Assembly (NCBI GenBank): GCA_934561115.1
Contig: CAKTFS010000015.1
Coordinates: 1 to 50,993, forward strand
Direction of reading: 5' to 3'
Length of the DNA: 50,993 nt
Source of the DNA: an uncultured Faecalibacterium sp.
GTDB lineage: Bacteria > Bacillota > Clostridia > Oscillospirales > Ruminococcaceae
A program made the translations under genes and the position numbers. How positions within the stretch are numbered: the stretch's first letter is position 1; the number at the start of each line of letters is the position of its first letter. The notes beneath the pieces were generated by a model. It was not told the origin of the DNA, searched no databases, and saw only the letters and a list, made by a program, of their open reading frames with translations. This document shows, in pieces, positions 40,854 through 49,407 of this stretch.

Positions 40854-41365
40854 AATGGCCTCCGCTTGCGCTCTGGCCATAATCAGCGGAAAGAAATTTT
40901 TTAATTTCGGGATAGCGGAGCGCCTGCGGGCGCTCCGCTATCCCATTTTCACAGGATGGGTCGCATCGGCAAGCGGCAGCTGCCGCGCCGCTTTCTGCGA
41001 AAGCGCGGCGCTGCGTGGCAGCGGGCTCGCCCTCTCAGTCACCTACGGTGACAGCTCCCCCAAAGGGGGAGCCTCTGGCGAAACCGCACACTTTGCATGT
41101 GAACCGGAAGCTTTGCCGCCATGCCAAGAGCTCTCCCTTTGGGAGAGCTGGCGCGTTAGCGCCTGAGAGGGCGAGGACGCTTGCGGGCTGAACCCTCTCC
41201 GTCACGGCTTACGCCGTGCCATCTCCCCCGAGAGGGGGAGGTTTTGCTCTACTTGCCGGCAGATGCACAAAAGCTCCCCCTTCGGGGGAGCTGTCACCGT
41301 AGGTGACTGAGAGGGTTGGCTCCCTCCCAGAGGGAGCTGGCTTTGCGCAGCAAAGACTGAGGGAG
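40842..41365 (+). repeat. composite repeat A-D-C-C
   Basis: Forward A (40842-40960; ATGGCC/GGCCAT, and the GGGATAGCGGAGCGC palindrome shared with 26443), D (40968-41020), then two or three C-type elements (41025-41180, 41185-41320 and a shorter 41320-41365). The gap between the kinase-like gene and the rfb terminator holds nothing else. Confidence 0.85.
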
Positions 41366-41378
41366 TTTTCACTGCAGC

Positions 41379-41417
41379 AAAAAACTCCCCCTGCACCGTG
41401 AGATGCGGGGGGAGTTT
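41379..41417 (-). terminator. terminator of the rfb operon
   Basis: On the minus strand AAACTCCCCC (41417-41408) pairs with GGGGGAGTTT (about 41391-41382), followed by further Ts. Confidence 0.8.
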
Positions 41418-41431
41418 AAGTTTACAGTCTG

Positions 41432-42496
41432 TTACTTATTCTTGTACATATCCTGATAGTAGTTCTGGTAGTCGCCGCTGGTGACGTGGTTCATCCACTC
41501 TTCGTGGTTCAGGTACCAGTCGATGGTCAGCACGATGCCCTTCTCGAAGGGAGTCTCGGGGTACCAGCCCAGATCGTTCTTGATCTTGGTGGGGTCGATG
41601 CCGTAGCGGCGGTCGTGACCCAGACGGTCGGCGACGTGCTTGATCAGCTCCTCGCTGATGCCCTCGTCCTGCAGACGGTCGTGCAGCTGGGCGATGATGG
41701 TCTTGACGATAAAGATGTTGGGGCGCTCGTTGTGGCCGCCCACGTTGTACACCTCGCCGATCTTGCCGCCGTTGCAAACCATATCAATGGCCTTGCAGTG
41801 ATCCTCCACGTACAGCCAGTCGCGGATCTGCATACCGTCGCCGTAGACGGGCAGCTGCTTGTGGTGCTTGACGTTGTTGATCATCAGGGGGATCAGCTTC
41901 TCCGGGAACTGGTAGGGGCCGTAGTTGTTGGAGCAGCGGGTAATGTTCACCGGCATGCCGTAGGTGTCGTGGAAGGCCATGACGAACATATCGGCGCTGG
42001 CCTTGGAGGAGGAGTAGGGGCTGTGGGGGCACAGCGGGGTGGTCTCCATAAAGAAGCCGTCTGCACCCAGAGCGCCGTACACCTCATCGGTGGACACCTG
42101 CAGGTACTTCTTGCCCTCTTTCCAGGTCTTGGCATCGGCGTCGTACCATGCCTCCTTGGCGCGCTGCAGCAGGTTGACGGTGCCCATCACGTTGCTCTGC
42201 ACAAAGATCTCGGGGTTCTTGATGGAGCGGTCCACGTGGCTCTCGGCGGCAAAGTTGATGACGTAGTCGAAATCGTACTTTGCAAACAGGCTCTCCACCA
42301 GTTCCTTATCGCAGATATCGCCCTGCACGAACACATGGCGGGGGTCGCCCTCTACGTCCTTCAGGTTTTCCAGATTGCCTGCGTAGGTCAGCTTATCCAG
42401 GTTGACCAGCAGGATCTCCGGGTATTTCTTAAGCATATAGTGCACAAAGTTGGAACCGATAAAACCGGCGCAGCCGGTGATCAGATAGGTTTTCAT
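41432..42496 (-). CDS. rfbB: dTDP-glucose 4,6-dehydratase
   Basis: A 354-residue extended SDR enzyme that converts dTDP-glucose to the 4-keto-6-deoxy sugar, step 2 of dTDP-L-rhamnose synthesis. NAD-binding GCAGFIGSNF at the N-terminus, STDEVYG and the catalytic YSSSK are visible. The order in the operon is rfbA, rfbD, a small membrane protein gene, rfbB. Start at 42496, 20 bases after the membrane-protein gene. Cytoplasmic. Confidence 0.95.
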   Translation of the reverse strand: MKTYLITGCAGFIGSNFVHYMLKKYPEILLVNLDKLTYAGNLENLKDVEGDPRHVFVQGDICDKELVESLFAKYDFDYVINFAAESHVDRSIKNPEIFVQSNVMGTVNLLQRAKEAWYDADAKTWKEGKKYLQVSTDEVYGALGADGFFMETTPLCPHSPYSSSKASADMFVMAFHDTYGMPVNITRCSNNYGPYQFPEKLIPLMINNVKHHKQLPVYGDGMQIRDWLYVEDHCKAIDMVCNGGKIGEVYNVGGHNERPNIFIVKTIIAQLHDRLQDEGISEELIKHVADRLGHDRRYGIDPTKIKNDLGWYPETPFEKGIVLTIDWYLNHEEWMNHVTSGDYQNYYQDMYKNK

Positions 42497-42516
42497 AGGT
42501 CAGTTTTCCTCTTTAT

Positions 42517-42987
42517 TTATTTGTTGTTGTCCCCGGACTGCGGGCGGGCTGCGGCGCGGGCGCGTTCTTCCTCGGCGCAGCAGTACTTTGCCACAAGGTA
42601 GAGGTTCTTGTTCATGCTGTTCATGGTCTTGCCCACGGCTCTGGTATATGCTTCCAGCCCCTTGTTCAGGCTGTGCAGCTCCTCGTAGGTGGCTTGGGTG
42701 TACCGTGCCAGCCCTTCGCTCATGTCGCTGATCTCCTTGTGGGTGGCTTTGGTGTACTCCACCAGCTCCGCAAAGGCGTACAGCGCCCATGCAAGGAACA
42801 TCTGCAGCACCCACAGCACCACAGCGACCGTCAGCCCCAGCACCACGGCCGGAAACAGACCGACGGACTTCAGCGCATTGTACACCGCGCCGTACAGCAT
42901 GGCCGCAAGCACAAAGGCCAGCACGCACTGCACCTTTGCAAAGACCTTCAAGATCTTGACAGATCTGCTAAAAATCGCATCAAACAT
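42517..42987 (-). CDS. two-helix membrane protein within the rfb operon
   Basis: A 156-residue protein of unknown family. Two hydrophobic helices (about 18-38 and 46-72) are followed by a long polar helix rich in heptad-like spacing (about 75-135; TKATHKEISDMSEGLARYTQ) and a charged tail. This looks like a membrane anchor with a cytoplasmic coiled coil. It lies between rfbD and rfbB, with gaps of 45 and 20 bases, so it should be co-expressed with the rhamnose genes. A scaffolding role at the membrane is speculation. Confidence 0.75.
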   Translation of the reverse strand: MFDAIFSRSVKILKVFAKVQCVLAFVLAAMLYGAVYNALKSVGLFPAVVLGLTVAVVLWVLQMFLAWALYAFAELVEYTKATHKEISDMSEGLARYTQATYEELHSLNKGLEAYTRAVGKTMNSMNKNLYLVAKYCCAEEERARAAARPQSGDNNK

Positions 42988-43032
42988 GATACATCCTCAG
43001 TTCTTCCGCAGGGGGTGTTTTTCAGGTTTTTC

Positions 43033-43950
43033 TCAGCTCTTCATGCCGTTTTCGCCGTCCCAGTGGGCGAAGAAGCAGGCCAGCGCTTCCTTCCAGTCGC
43101 GGACATCGTTGCCCACGGTGCAGCGCAGCATCCGGTTGTCCAGTGCGCTCCACTTGGGGCGGTCGGCGCTGTCCGGGTGCTTTGCCTTGTACTCCTCGCT
43201 GGTGCAGGGGGCAACGGTGGCATCCACGCCGGAAAGGCGGATGATCTCGGCAGCAAAATCGTACCACGAGCAGATGCCCTCGCCGGTGCAGTGGTACAGG
43301 CCGTACTCGTGGGTCACACACAGCTGCAGGATCTCGTGGGCAAGGTCGGCTGCGTTGGTGGGGTTGCCGCACTGGTCGTTGACCACCTCCAGCTTGCCGA
43401 ACTTTTTGCCCGCGTTCACGATGGTCTTGACAAAATTTTTGCCGTAGTAGCTGTACAGCCACGCGGTGCGCACGATGAAGTGGCGGTGGCAGAACCGCTC
43501 CACATACTTTTCGCCCATGAGCTTGGTGGAGCCGTAGGCGCTGATGGGCCCGGGCAGGGTGGCTTCATCCTGCGGGATGCCGCCGTTCTCCCGGCCGGAG
43601 AACACATAGTCGGTGGAAACGTGCACCAGCCGTGCGCCGGTCTTTTCGGCAGCCTGCGCCAGATTACGGGGGCCAAGGGCGTTTGCCTTAAAGGCGTCGT
43701 CGTGGTGCATCTCGCACCCGTCGACGTTCGTGTAGGCGGCGCAGTTGATGATGATATCCGGGCGGTTGCGCCGCACGAACTCGTCCACCATCTTGTAGTT
43801 GGAGATATCCAGCTCCGGCAGATCCACCGGGATCACCGTAGCGTTGAGCAGTTTTTCGGGGATGGGGCCCAGCTCGCTGCGGCCTTCCTGCAGCTGCTTG
43901 AGCAGCTCTGTGCCCAGCTGCCCTTTGCAGCCTGTGACAATGATTTTCAT
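43033..43950 (-). CDS. rfbD: dTDP-4-dehydrorhamnose reductase
   Basis: A 305-residue SDR enzyme for the last step of dTDP-L-rhamnose synthesis. N-terminal TGCKGQLGTELLKQL, STDYVFSG and the catalytic YGSTKLMGE are present, with a C-terminal RPKWSALDN typical of the family. It lies 22 bases after rfbA. Its normal supplier, the epimerase RfbC, is not encoded in this cluster. Confidence 0.94.
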   Translation of the reverse strand: MKIIVTGCKGQLGTELLKQLQEGRSELGPIPEKLLNATVIPVDLPELDISNYKMVDEFVRRNRPDIIINCAAYTNVDGCEMHHDDAFKANALGPRNLAQAAEKTGARLVHVSTDYVFSGRENGGIPQDEATLPGPISAYGSTKLMGEKYVERFCHRHFIVRTAWLYSYYGKNFVKTIVNAGKKFGKLEVVNDQCGNPTNAADLAHEILQLCVTHEYGLYHCTGEGICSWYDFAAEIIRLSGVDATVAPCTSEEYKAKHPDSADRPKWSALDNRMLRCTVGNDVRDWKEALACFFAHWDGENGMKS

Positions 43951-43972
43951 ACCAGTGTGCCTTTCCTTATGC

Positions 43973-44860
43973 TTAGTAGCGCAGCTTGCCGTCGGCCACG
44001 TTCTTCAGGTGCTGGCCGTAGGGGCTCTTGCCGTAGCGCTCGGCGCTTTCCAGCAGGGTGTCGCGGTCGATCCAGCCGTACTTGAAGGCGATCTCCTCCG
44101 GTGCGCTGATCTTGATGCCCTGACGCTTTTCGATCATGTGCACAAAGTCGGCAGCCTCCACAAGGCTTTCCATCGTGCCGGTGTCCAGCCATGCAAAGCC
44201 GCGGCCCAGCAGCTGCACATCCAGCTCGTCCTTCTTCAGGTACATATCGTTCAGGGTGGTGATCTCCAGCTCGCCGCGGGCAGAGGGCTTTACCTGCTTT
44301 GCCATCTGCACCACTTCCTTGTTGTAGAAGTACAGGCCGGTGATGGCGTAGTTGGACTTGGGGTGCTGGGGCTTTTCCTCCACGCTGAGCACCTTGCCGT
44401 CCTTGTCGAACTCCACGATGCCAAAGCGCTCGGGGTCCTGCACATAGTAGCCGAACACGGTGCAGCGGCCCTTGTTCTCTGCGTTGGCCGCAGCGCTCTT
44501 GAGCAGCTTGGAGAAGCCGTTGCCGTAAAAAATGTTATCGCCCAGGATCATGGCGCAGCAGTCGTCGCCAATAAACTCTTCGCCCAGAATAAAGGCCTGT
44601 GCCAGACCGTCCGGGGAGGGCTGCACCTTATACTGCAGATGGATGCCGTACTGGCTGCCATCGCCCAGCAGCGCCTCAAAGCGGGGCGTATCGGTAGGGG
44701 TAGAGATGATCAGGATATCCTGAATGCCCGCCAGCATAAGGGTGGACAGCGGATAGTAGATCATCGGCTTGTCGTAGACCGGCAGCAGCTGTTTGCTGGT
44801 GACCATGGTCAAAGGATAGAGCCGTGTGCCGGCACCGCCGGCGAGAATAATGCCTTTCAT
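43973..44860 (-). CDS. rfbA: glucose-1-phosphate thymidylyltransferase
   Basis: A 295-residue nucleotidyltransferase, first step of dTDP-rhamnose synthesis. [11 protein letters not shown] (nucleotide binding) and [16 protein letters not shown] (sugar site) are at the N-terminus; the usual C-terminal GQHLKNV tail is present. First gene of the rfb unit; AAGGAG before the ATG at 44860. The upstream 120 bases are AT-rich, but I could not fix a convincing promoter. Confidence 0.95.
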   Translation of the reverse strand: MKGIILAGGAGTRLYPLTMVTSKQLLPVYDKPMIYYPLSTLMLAGIQDILIISTPTDTPRFEALLGDGSQYGIHLQYKVQPSPDGLAQAFILGEEFIGDDCCAMILGDNIFYGNGFSKLLKSAAANAENKGRCTVFGYYVQDPERFGIVEFDKDGKVLSVEEKPQHPKSNYAITGLYFYNKEVVQMAKQVKPSARGELEITTLNDMYLKKDELDVQLLGRGFAWLDTGTMESLVEAADFVHMIEKRQGIKISAPEEIAFKYGWIDRDTLLESAERYGKSPYGQHLKNVADGKLRY

Positions 44861-45007
44861 ACTTGTGCACTCCTTTTTTCTTATAAAAAGATGTGCAGCT
44901 TAATTCAAAGCGGAGCTGCGTCCGCTGTAAACAATTTTGGGTCTGCCGCGTCCGCATTTTTGCAAAAGACGATAGCAGTACACTTTATTTTACTATGAAA
45001 ATACAGA

Positions 45008-45059
45008 AAAAGCAAGAAAGAACGGCTCTTCCAGAAAAAATTCTCTGGCAGAGCCGTTC
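45008..45059 (-). terminator. terminator of the glycosyltransferase operon
   Basis: On the minus strand GAACGGCTCT-G-CCAGA pairs with TCTGG-A-AGAGCCGTTC (45059-45020), followed by TTTCTTGCTTTTT. Confidence 0.85.
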
Positions 45060-45081
45060 CTGTATTTTTCTTCGGCAGCAC

Positions 45082-46014
45082 TCAGCCTGCTGCTCCCGGC
45101 TGCAAAAAGTTATCCAGCCATGCCGCAAAGGTGTAGCGCTTTTCCACTGCTTCCGGCAGCGGCTGATACGCCGCCTGCAAAAAAGCAGGCAGCTTTTCCT
45201 GCGCACCCGGCTCCCAGACAAGGACGTTGCACGGATGATACAGCGGGGTACTGCGGATCGCAGCGTTGTTCGTGATCAGCTTTTTGTGATAGAACATTGC
45301 CTCCAGCGCCCGGACGGTAATGCCCACCTGCCGGCTCTGCACCACCTCCACCACAATGTCGCTCCGGATGGTGTGCTGCAAAAACGCTTCGTAGGGCAGT
45401 CCTTTTGTCCTGACCCACGCGGCATCCTCTGCCGCATACCGCCGGAGCGGCTCGCTTACAAGCCAGAAATCCGCGGCAACACCCTGCCTGCACAGCGCCT
45501 CCCGCATCTCCTTCATCATGGGATAGCGTCCCTTATCCACACAGGCCGAAAACGCCGTAAGCCCGGCCTTGCGGTCTGCGTTTTCCCGGGCGGGCAGTGC
45601 CTCCGGCGCGAAATAGAACTGTTCGTTCAGCTTCCAGCCAAACTTTTTTGCATCTGCCGCGTCAAACGTCCAGTTTTCGCACCGGCGGCGCAGCGGGTCA
45701 TTTCCGCGCAGCCATGTGTGATTGGTGATATTCCAGTTCCAGAGCACCAGCCTTGTCCGGCTGGGGTCGATGCGTTTTTTCAGGTACAGAAACAGTGCCG
45801 GTTCCTCAAACAGCACGATCAGCCGGTACTGCGCCAGATAGCGCGGCGTAAAACGCCGGAGCTGCAGCGGCCGCAGCACGCTCAGGCCGTATTTTTCCCG
45901 GCGGAAATCACAGACCGGCAGCACGGTGCAGCCGCATTCCTGCATTTTCCGGTTGTAAAAGCGCTCAAATCCGTTCGTATCCAGCTTGATCAGCAGCACT
46001 TCGCTCATCTTCAT
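45082..46014 (-). CDS. putative glycosyltransferase-like protein
   Basis: A 310-residue protein that I do not place firmly. The N-terminal EVLLIKLDTNGFERFYNRKM, the middle RLVLWNWNITN and the C-terminal QSRQVGITVRALEAMFYHKK, LITNN resemble the two-lobed GT-B proteins of capsule and polysaccharide clusters, in which a late Glu binds the nucleotide sugar. There are no membrane helices. It is the third gene of a unit with two GT2 enzymes, 14 bases after the previous gene. The start at 46014 follows AAAGGAGG. Activity is inferred from context. Confidence 0.6.
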   Translation of the reverse strand: MKMSEVLLIKLDTNGFERFYNRKMQECGCTVLPVCDFRREKYGLSVLRPLQLRRFTPRYLAQYRLIVLFEEPALFLYLKKRIDPSRTRLVLWNWNITNHTWLRGNDPLRRRCENWTFDAADAKKFGWKLNEQFYFAPEALPARENADRKAGLTAFSACVDKGRYPMMKEMREALCRQGVAADFWLVSEPLRRYAAEDAAWVRTKGLPYEAFLQHTIRSDIVVEVVQSRQVGITVRALEAMFYHKKLITNNAAIRSTPLYHPCNVLVWEPGAQEKLPAFLQAAYQPLPEAVEKRYTFAAWLDNFLQPGAAG

Positions 46015-46028
46015 GGCAGCGCCTCCTT

Positions 46029-46820
46029 TTACCACGCAAAGCCCCACTTGGAAAAGTAGCGCAGCAGGCTGCGCAGCTGCCACAGAAAGGGCTTCAAGCT
46101 GCGGTGCGCCGCGCGGTGCCATGCGTGGATGGCGGTGTACTGGGGCACCAGATACACCTTGCCCTGCGTGCGCATCTTCTGGGTAAGGTCGGCGTCCTCC
46201 ACGTACATGAAGTACCCCTCGTCAAAGCCGCCCACAGCCTTGAAGGCGGCAGTATCCACCGCCGAAAAGCTGCCGGTGCAGAACTCGATCTCGGTGGGCG
46301 TTGTCAGGTCTTTGTCTGCCATCAGGTAGCGGTCGTTGTACTTTGCCCAGAAGCGCAGACAGGGCAGCTGACGGTAGACCATGGCGCGCACATTGCACCG
46401 TCGCAGCGGCAGCTGCTGGGGTGTGCCGTCCGGGAAGGTAAGCCCCGGCCGGGTCATCACCACGCCGGGGTGCGCCGCCATCCAGTCCGCAAGGTCGCTC
46501 AGGGTATCTGCGGTCAGCTGGATATCCGGGTTGAGGATAAAGTGCACCCGGCTTTGCAGCAGCGAGAGCACCGTATTGTGCCCGGTGCCAAAGCCGCCGT
46601 TTTCCAGCCGGCAGAGCACCTGCACGGTCTGCCCGGGGGCGGTGCGCAGGGTGCCGTCCTTTGCGGCGGCGGTCAGCTTCTGGCCGCTGCCGTCCGGGCT
46701 GGCGTTATCCACCAGATACAGCGTAAGCGGGTAGCGGCGGGTGCAGTCCAGCACGGTCTGGGCGGCTTTGATGGCCTCCCCGGCGCCGTTATACACCACG
46801 ATGCAGGCCGAAAGCTCCAT
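46029..46820 (-). CDS. family 2 glycosyltransferase
   Basis: A 263-residue GT-A glycosyltransferase. LSACIVVYNGAGEAIKAA starts the nucleotide-binding fold, then LVDNASPDGS, HFILNPDIQLTADTL (DxD-like) and GGFDEGYFMYVEDADLTQKM, the pattern of rhamnosyltransferase-like enzymes such as WbbL. Given the rfb genes next door, dTDP-rhamnose is a plausible donor (inference). A slightly basic, hydrophobic C-terminus may touch the membrane. The start at 46820 has AAAGGGGG upstream. Confidence 0.85.
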   Translation of the reverse strand: MELSACIVVYNGAGEAIKAAQTVLDCTRRYPLTLYLVDNASPDGSGQKLTAAAKDGTLRTAPGQTVQVLCRLENGGFGTGHNTVLSLLQSRVHFILNPDIQLTADTLSDLADWMAAHPGVVMTRPGLTFPDGTPQQLPLRRCNVRAMVYRQLPCLRFWAKYNDRYLMADKDLTTPTEIEFCTGSFSAVDTAAFKAVGGFDEGYFMYVEDADLTQKMRTQGKVYLVPQYTAIHAWHRAAHRSLKPFLWQLRSLLRYFSKWGFAW

Positions 46821-46857
46821 CTGCGTTCCCCCTTTCGTTTCGGTTTGGGTCAAAGGC

Positions 46858-49272
46858 TCACTCCAGCGGCTTGATGTCAAAGCTGAAGTCCTCCTTCATC
46901 AGGTCAAAGTTGGGGTTCATGCAGGGGTCGCCCGCAGCCAGCTGCTTTGCCCACCGCTTCTGGAACCGCTCCACCTCAGAGGCAAAGCGCTTGCGCTTGA
47001 CCGGGCTTTCGTCCAGCCCGCGGCTCTTGCTCTCGTAGTGGTACAGCTGCGCAAAGGGGGTGAACACGTTGGTGTAGCCGGCCTCCCGCACGCGGACGCA
47101 GAAGTCCACATCGTTGAAGGCCACGGCAAAGCTCTCGTCCAGCCCGTCCACCTGCTCGTATACGTCCTTGCGCACCATCAGGCAGGCGGCGGTCACTGCG
47201 TACACGTCCTGCGCGTAGGAAAGCCGTCCCATATAGCCGGGGTGCCCCACGGGGAAGTTCTTGTGCATGTGCGCCGCCAGCGTCAGAAAGCCAAAGCCGA
47301 TGCCCGCGTGCTGGATGGTATTGTCCGGGTAGAGCAGCTTTGCGCCCACGCAGCCCACGCGCTTTTGCTGGGCGTACATGACCATCTCCTCCATCCAGCG
47401 GGGAGAGATGACCTCGGTATCGTTGTTGAGCAGCAACAGGTACTCGCCGGTGGCAGCCTTTGCGCCAAAGTTATTCAGGGCGCTGTAGTTGAAGCCGGTG
47501 CCCTGCCATGTGAGCAGATGCAGGGTGTCCGGGTGCTCCTTTTGCAGCTGCTCGTAGCAGCGGAAGGTGGCCGGCTCCTTGCTGTTGTTCTCGATGATGA
47601 TGATCTCAAAATCCGGGTAGGTGGTCTTGCGGTAGATGGACTCCACGCACACCCGCAGATCGCCCGAATGGTCGCAGCTGGGGATCAGCACGCTGACCCG
47701 CCCGGGCTTTGTGATGGTGTAATCGGTCTTGTAAAAGCCCGGGGTATCGGGCACCATGGTCACCGCGTCCACCGGCACGCCTATGCGGTCGTAGTGGGCG
47801 CGCAGCGCCTTCATGGCAGCTTCCAGACAGTAGGTCTTGGCAGAGATGTTGCTGGCCACGCTGGCGGGGCTGGAACGCCAGTAGTACAGCAGGTGCGGGA
47901 TGTGCACGATCTTTTCCGCCTGCTCGGTCAGGCGCAGGTAGAGGTCGTAGTCCTGGCTGCCGTTGAACTCTGCCCGCTCGTCGCCGCCCACCTTTGCCAG
48001 CAGCGCCGCGCTGAACACGCTCAGGTGGCAGATATAGTTGTTGGAGCGCAGGTTATCCAGCATATAATCCGGCTTGAAGTGGTAGACCGTCAGGTGGTCG
48101 ATGTCCCCTTCAAAGGTCACCTCGTCCGTGTACACAAAGTCCGCGCCGTGCTTTGCAATGGCCTCGGCCACATACCACAGTGCGCAGGGGTGCAGGATGT
48201 CGTCATGGTCCAGCAGGGCGATATATTCGCCGGTGGCAAGGGCAAAGCCCTGATTGGTGTTGCCCGCAATGCCCTCGTTGCTGTCCAGTTTCCGGTAGCG
48301 GATGCGGCTGTCGGTGCGGGCGCGCTCCTGCACCACAGCTCCCACGTCCGCGTCCTGTCCGGCATCCACCATGCACAGCTCCCAGTTGCGGTAGGTCTGG
48401 TTCTGCACCGAGTCCAGCAGCTCCACCAGAAAATCATGCGGGGTGTTGTACAGCGGCACCACGATGCTGATGCGCGGCGCAGCGGGCTGCTCTGCGGCCT
48501 GCCGCACCAGCAGCTCCACGTCCGCAAAGCGGTCGGCGGGCATGGCCTTGCCCGGGAACAGCTTTTTGTACTCCTTTTTGGCCTTGGCCTGTGCCTTTAC
48601 GCCCGCAAAGCCCACCCGGCGCAAAGTGGCAAAAAAGACGAACAGCGGGAAGGTGTGCCACAGCTGGCGGCACTTGCTTACCAGATACCGCAGCGGCCAG
48701 CTGGCCTTCCAGAAGGTGGAGTTGACCACGCTGTTCAGGGTCTTTTCCAGGTTCTGCTCATGGCTGCGGCTCAGGGAAAGGTCGCTGCGCAGCCGTTCCA
48801 GCTGGGCAGCCTGCTCGGCGGCGGTACGCTCGGCCAGCAGGGTGCGCTCCCGCAGAATGTCCAGCTGCTGCTCGTAGCCGTATTCCAGCTCCGGCAGCCC
48901 CGGGGCGTCCATGCGGCAGAACAGCGCCGTCAGCTGCTCCTTGCCGCGGTCCTTCCACGTAAGCTCCCGGCAGAAGCCCTGCGCGGCAAGCTGCTTTGCG
49001 CAGTCTGCCATGCCGGCGTACTCTGCGCACACCAGCAGCACTTTTTCCGCCTGTACGGCGGGCAGGCTGACCCACTGGGGATCCGCCACCACCAGCAGCT
49101 CCGGGGCGCTTTGCACCACCGCGGTATTCATTTTGCAAAAAGCTTTTTCCAGCAGCCCGCTGTCCTCCAGCACCTGTACGCTGCGGGGCGCCAGCTCCCG
49201 CACGATGCGCTGTGCCAGTGCACGGCTGCACTCGGCGGCCTTCTGGTCCTGCTTTTCCTGATCCAACTCCAT
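46858..49272 (-). CDS. large double-domain family 2 glycosyltransferase
   Basis: An 804-residue protein. An N-terminal region of unknown fold (about 1-130) leads to a coiled coil (about 130-180) and a basic linker. GT2 domain 1 (about 267-480) shows RISIVVPLYNTPHDFLVEL and YIALLDHDDILHP with the DxD. GT2 domain 2 (about 536-760) shows VSVLIPSCDHSGDLRVCVE and YLLLLNNDTEVISP. Two catalytic domains in one chain suit an enzyme that builds an alternating or two-linkage glycan, as in rhamnan-type polymers. The start at 49272 has TTGGAG upstream. First gene of the three-gene unit; promoter at 49348-49376. Confidence 0.88.
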   Translation of the reverse strand: MELDQEKQDQKAAECSRALAQRIVRELAPRSVQVLEDSGLLEKAFCKMNTAVVQSAPELLVVADPQWVSLPAVQAEKVLLVCAEYAGMADCAKQLAAQGFCRELTWKDRGKEQLTALFCRMDAPGLPELEYGYEQQLDILRERTLLAERTAAEQAAQLERLRSDLSLSRSHEQNLEKTLNSVVNSTFWKASWPLRYLVSKCRQLWHTFPLFVFFATLRRVGFAGVKAQAKAKKEYKKLFPGKAMPADRFADVELLVRQAAEQPAAPRISIVVPLYNTPHDFLVELLDSVQNQTYRNWELCMVDAGQDADVGAVVQERARTDSRIRYRKLDSNEGIAGNTNQGFALATGEYIALLDHDDILHPCALWYVAEAIAKHGADFVYTDEVTFEGDIDHLTVYHFKPDYMLDNLRSNNYICHLSVFSAALLAKVGGDERAEFNGSQDYDLYLRLTEQAEKIVHIPHLLYYWRSSPASVASNISAKTYCLEAAMKALRAHYDRIGVPVDAVTMVPDTPGFYKTDYTITKPGRVSVLIPSCDHSGDLRVCVESIYRKTTYPDFEIIIIENNSKEPATFRCYEQLQKEHPDTLHLLTWQGTGFNYSALNNFGAKAATGEYLLLLNNDTEVISPRWMEEMVMYAQQKRVGCVGAKLLYPDNTIQHAGIGFGFLTLAAHMHKNFPVGHPGYMGRLSYAQDVYAVTAACLMVRKDVYEQVDGLDESFAVAFNDVDFCVRVREAGYTNVFTPFAQLYHYESKSRGLDESPVKRKRFASEVERFQKRWAKQLAAGDPCMNPNFDLMKEDFSFDIKPLE

Positions 49273-49293
49273 GCTGATACTCCAATCCGTGCT

Positions 49294-49313
49294 CTGCACG
49301 TCTTTACGTGCAG
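49294..49313. promoter_or_regulatory. leader hairpin before the large glycosyltransferase
   Basis: CTGCACGT-CTTT-ACGTGCAG is a perfect 8-bp stem with a tetraloop between the transcription start and the ribosome site. Confidence 0.5.
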
Positions 49314-49347
49314 TTATGTTTCCCGTTCATTTTTCACAAACGGATAT

Positions 49348-49376
49348 AGTATACCAAATCCTGCGGCGTTTGAGAA
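49348..49376 (-). promoter_or_regulatory. promoter for the glycosyltransferase operon
   Basis: Minus strand: TTCTCA (49376-49371) and an extended -10 TGGTATACT (49356-49348), spacing 17. Confidence 0.55.
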
Positions 49377-49407
49377 GGTATTTCCAAAATTTCCGTCAAA
49401 CTGCCGC

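Noticed and set aside
12978..41365. Regularly recurring GC-rich palindromes that might suggest CRISPR.
   Set aside because: There are no equal-length unique spacers and no arrays; the copies are scattered between genes and have internal inverted repeats.
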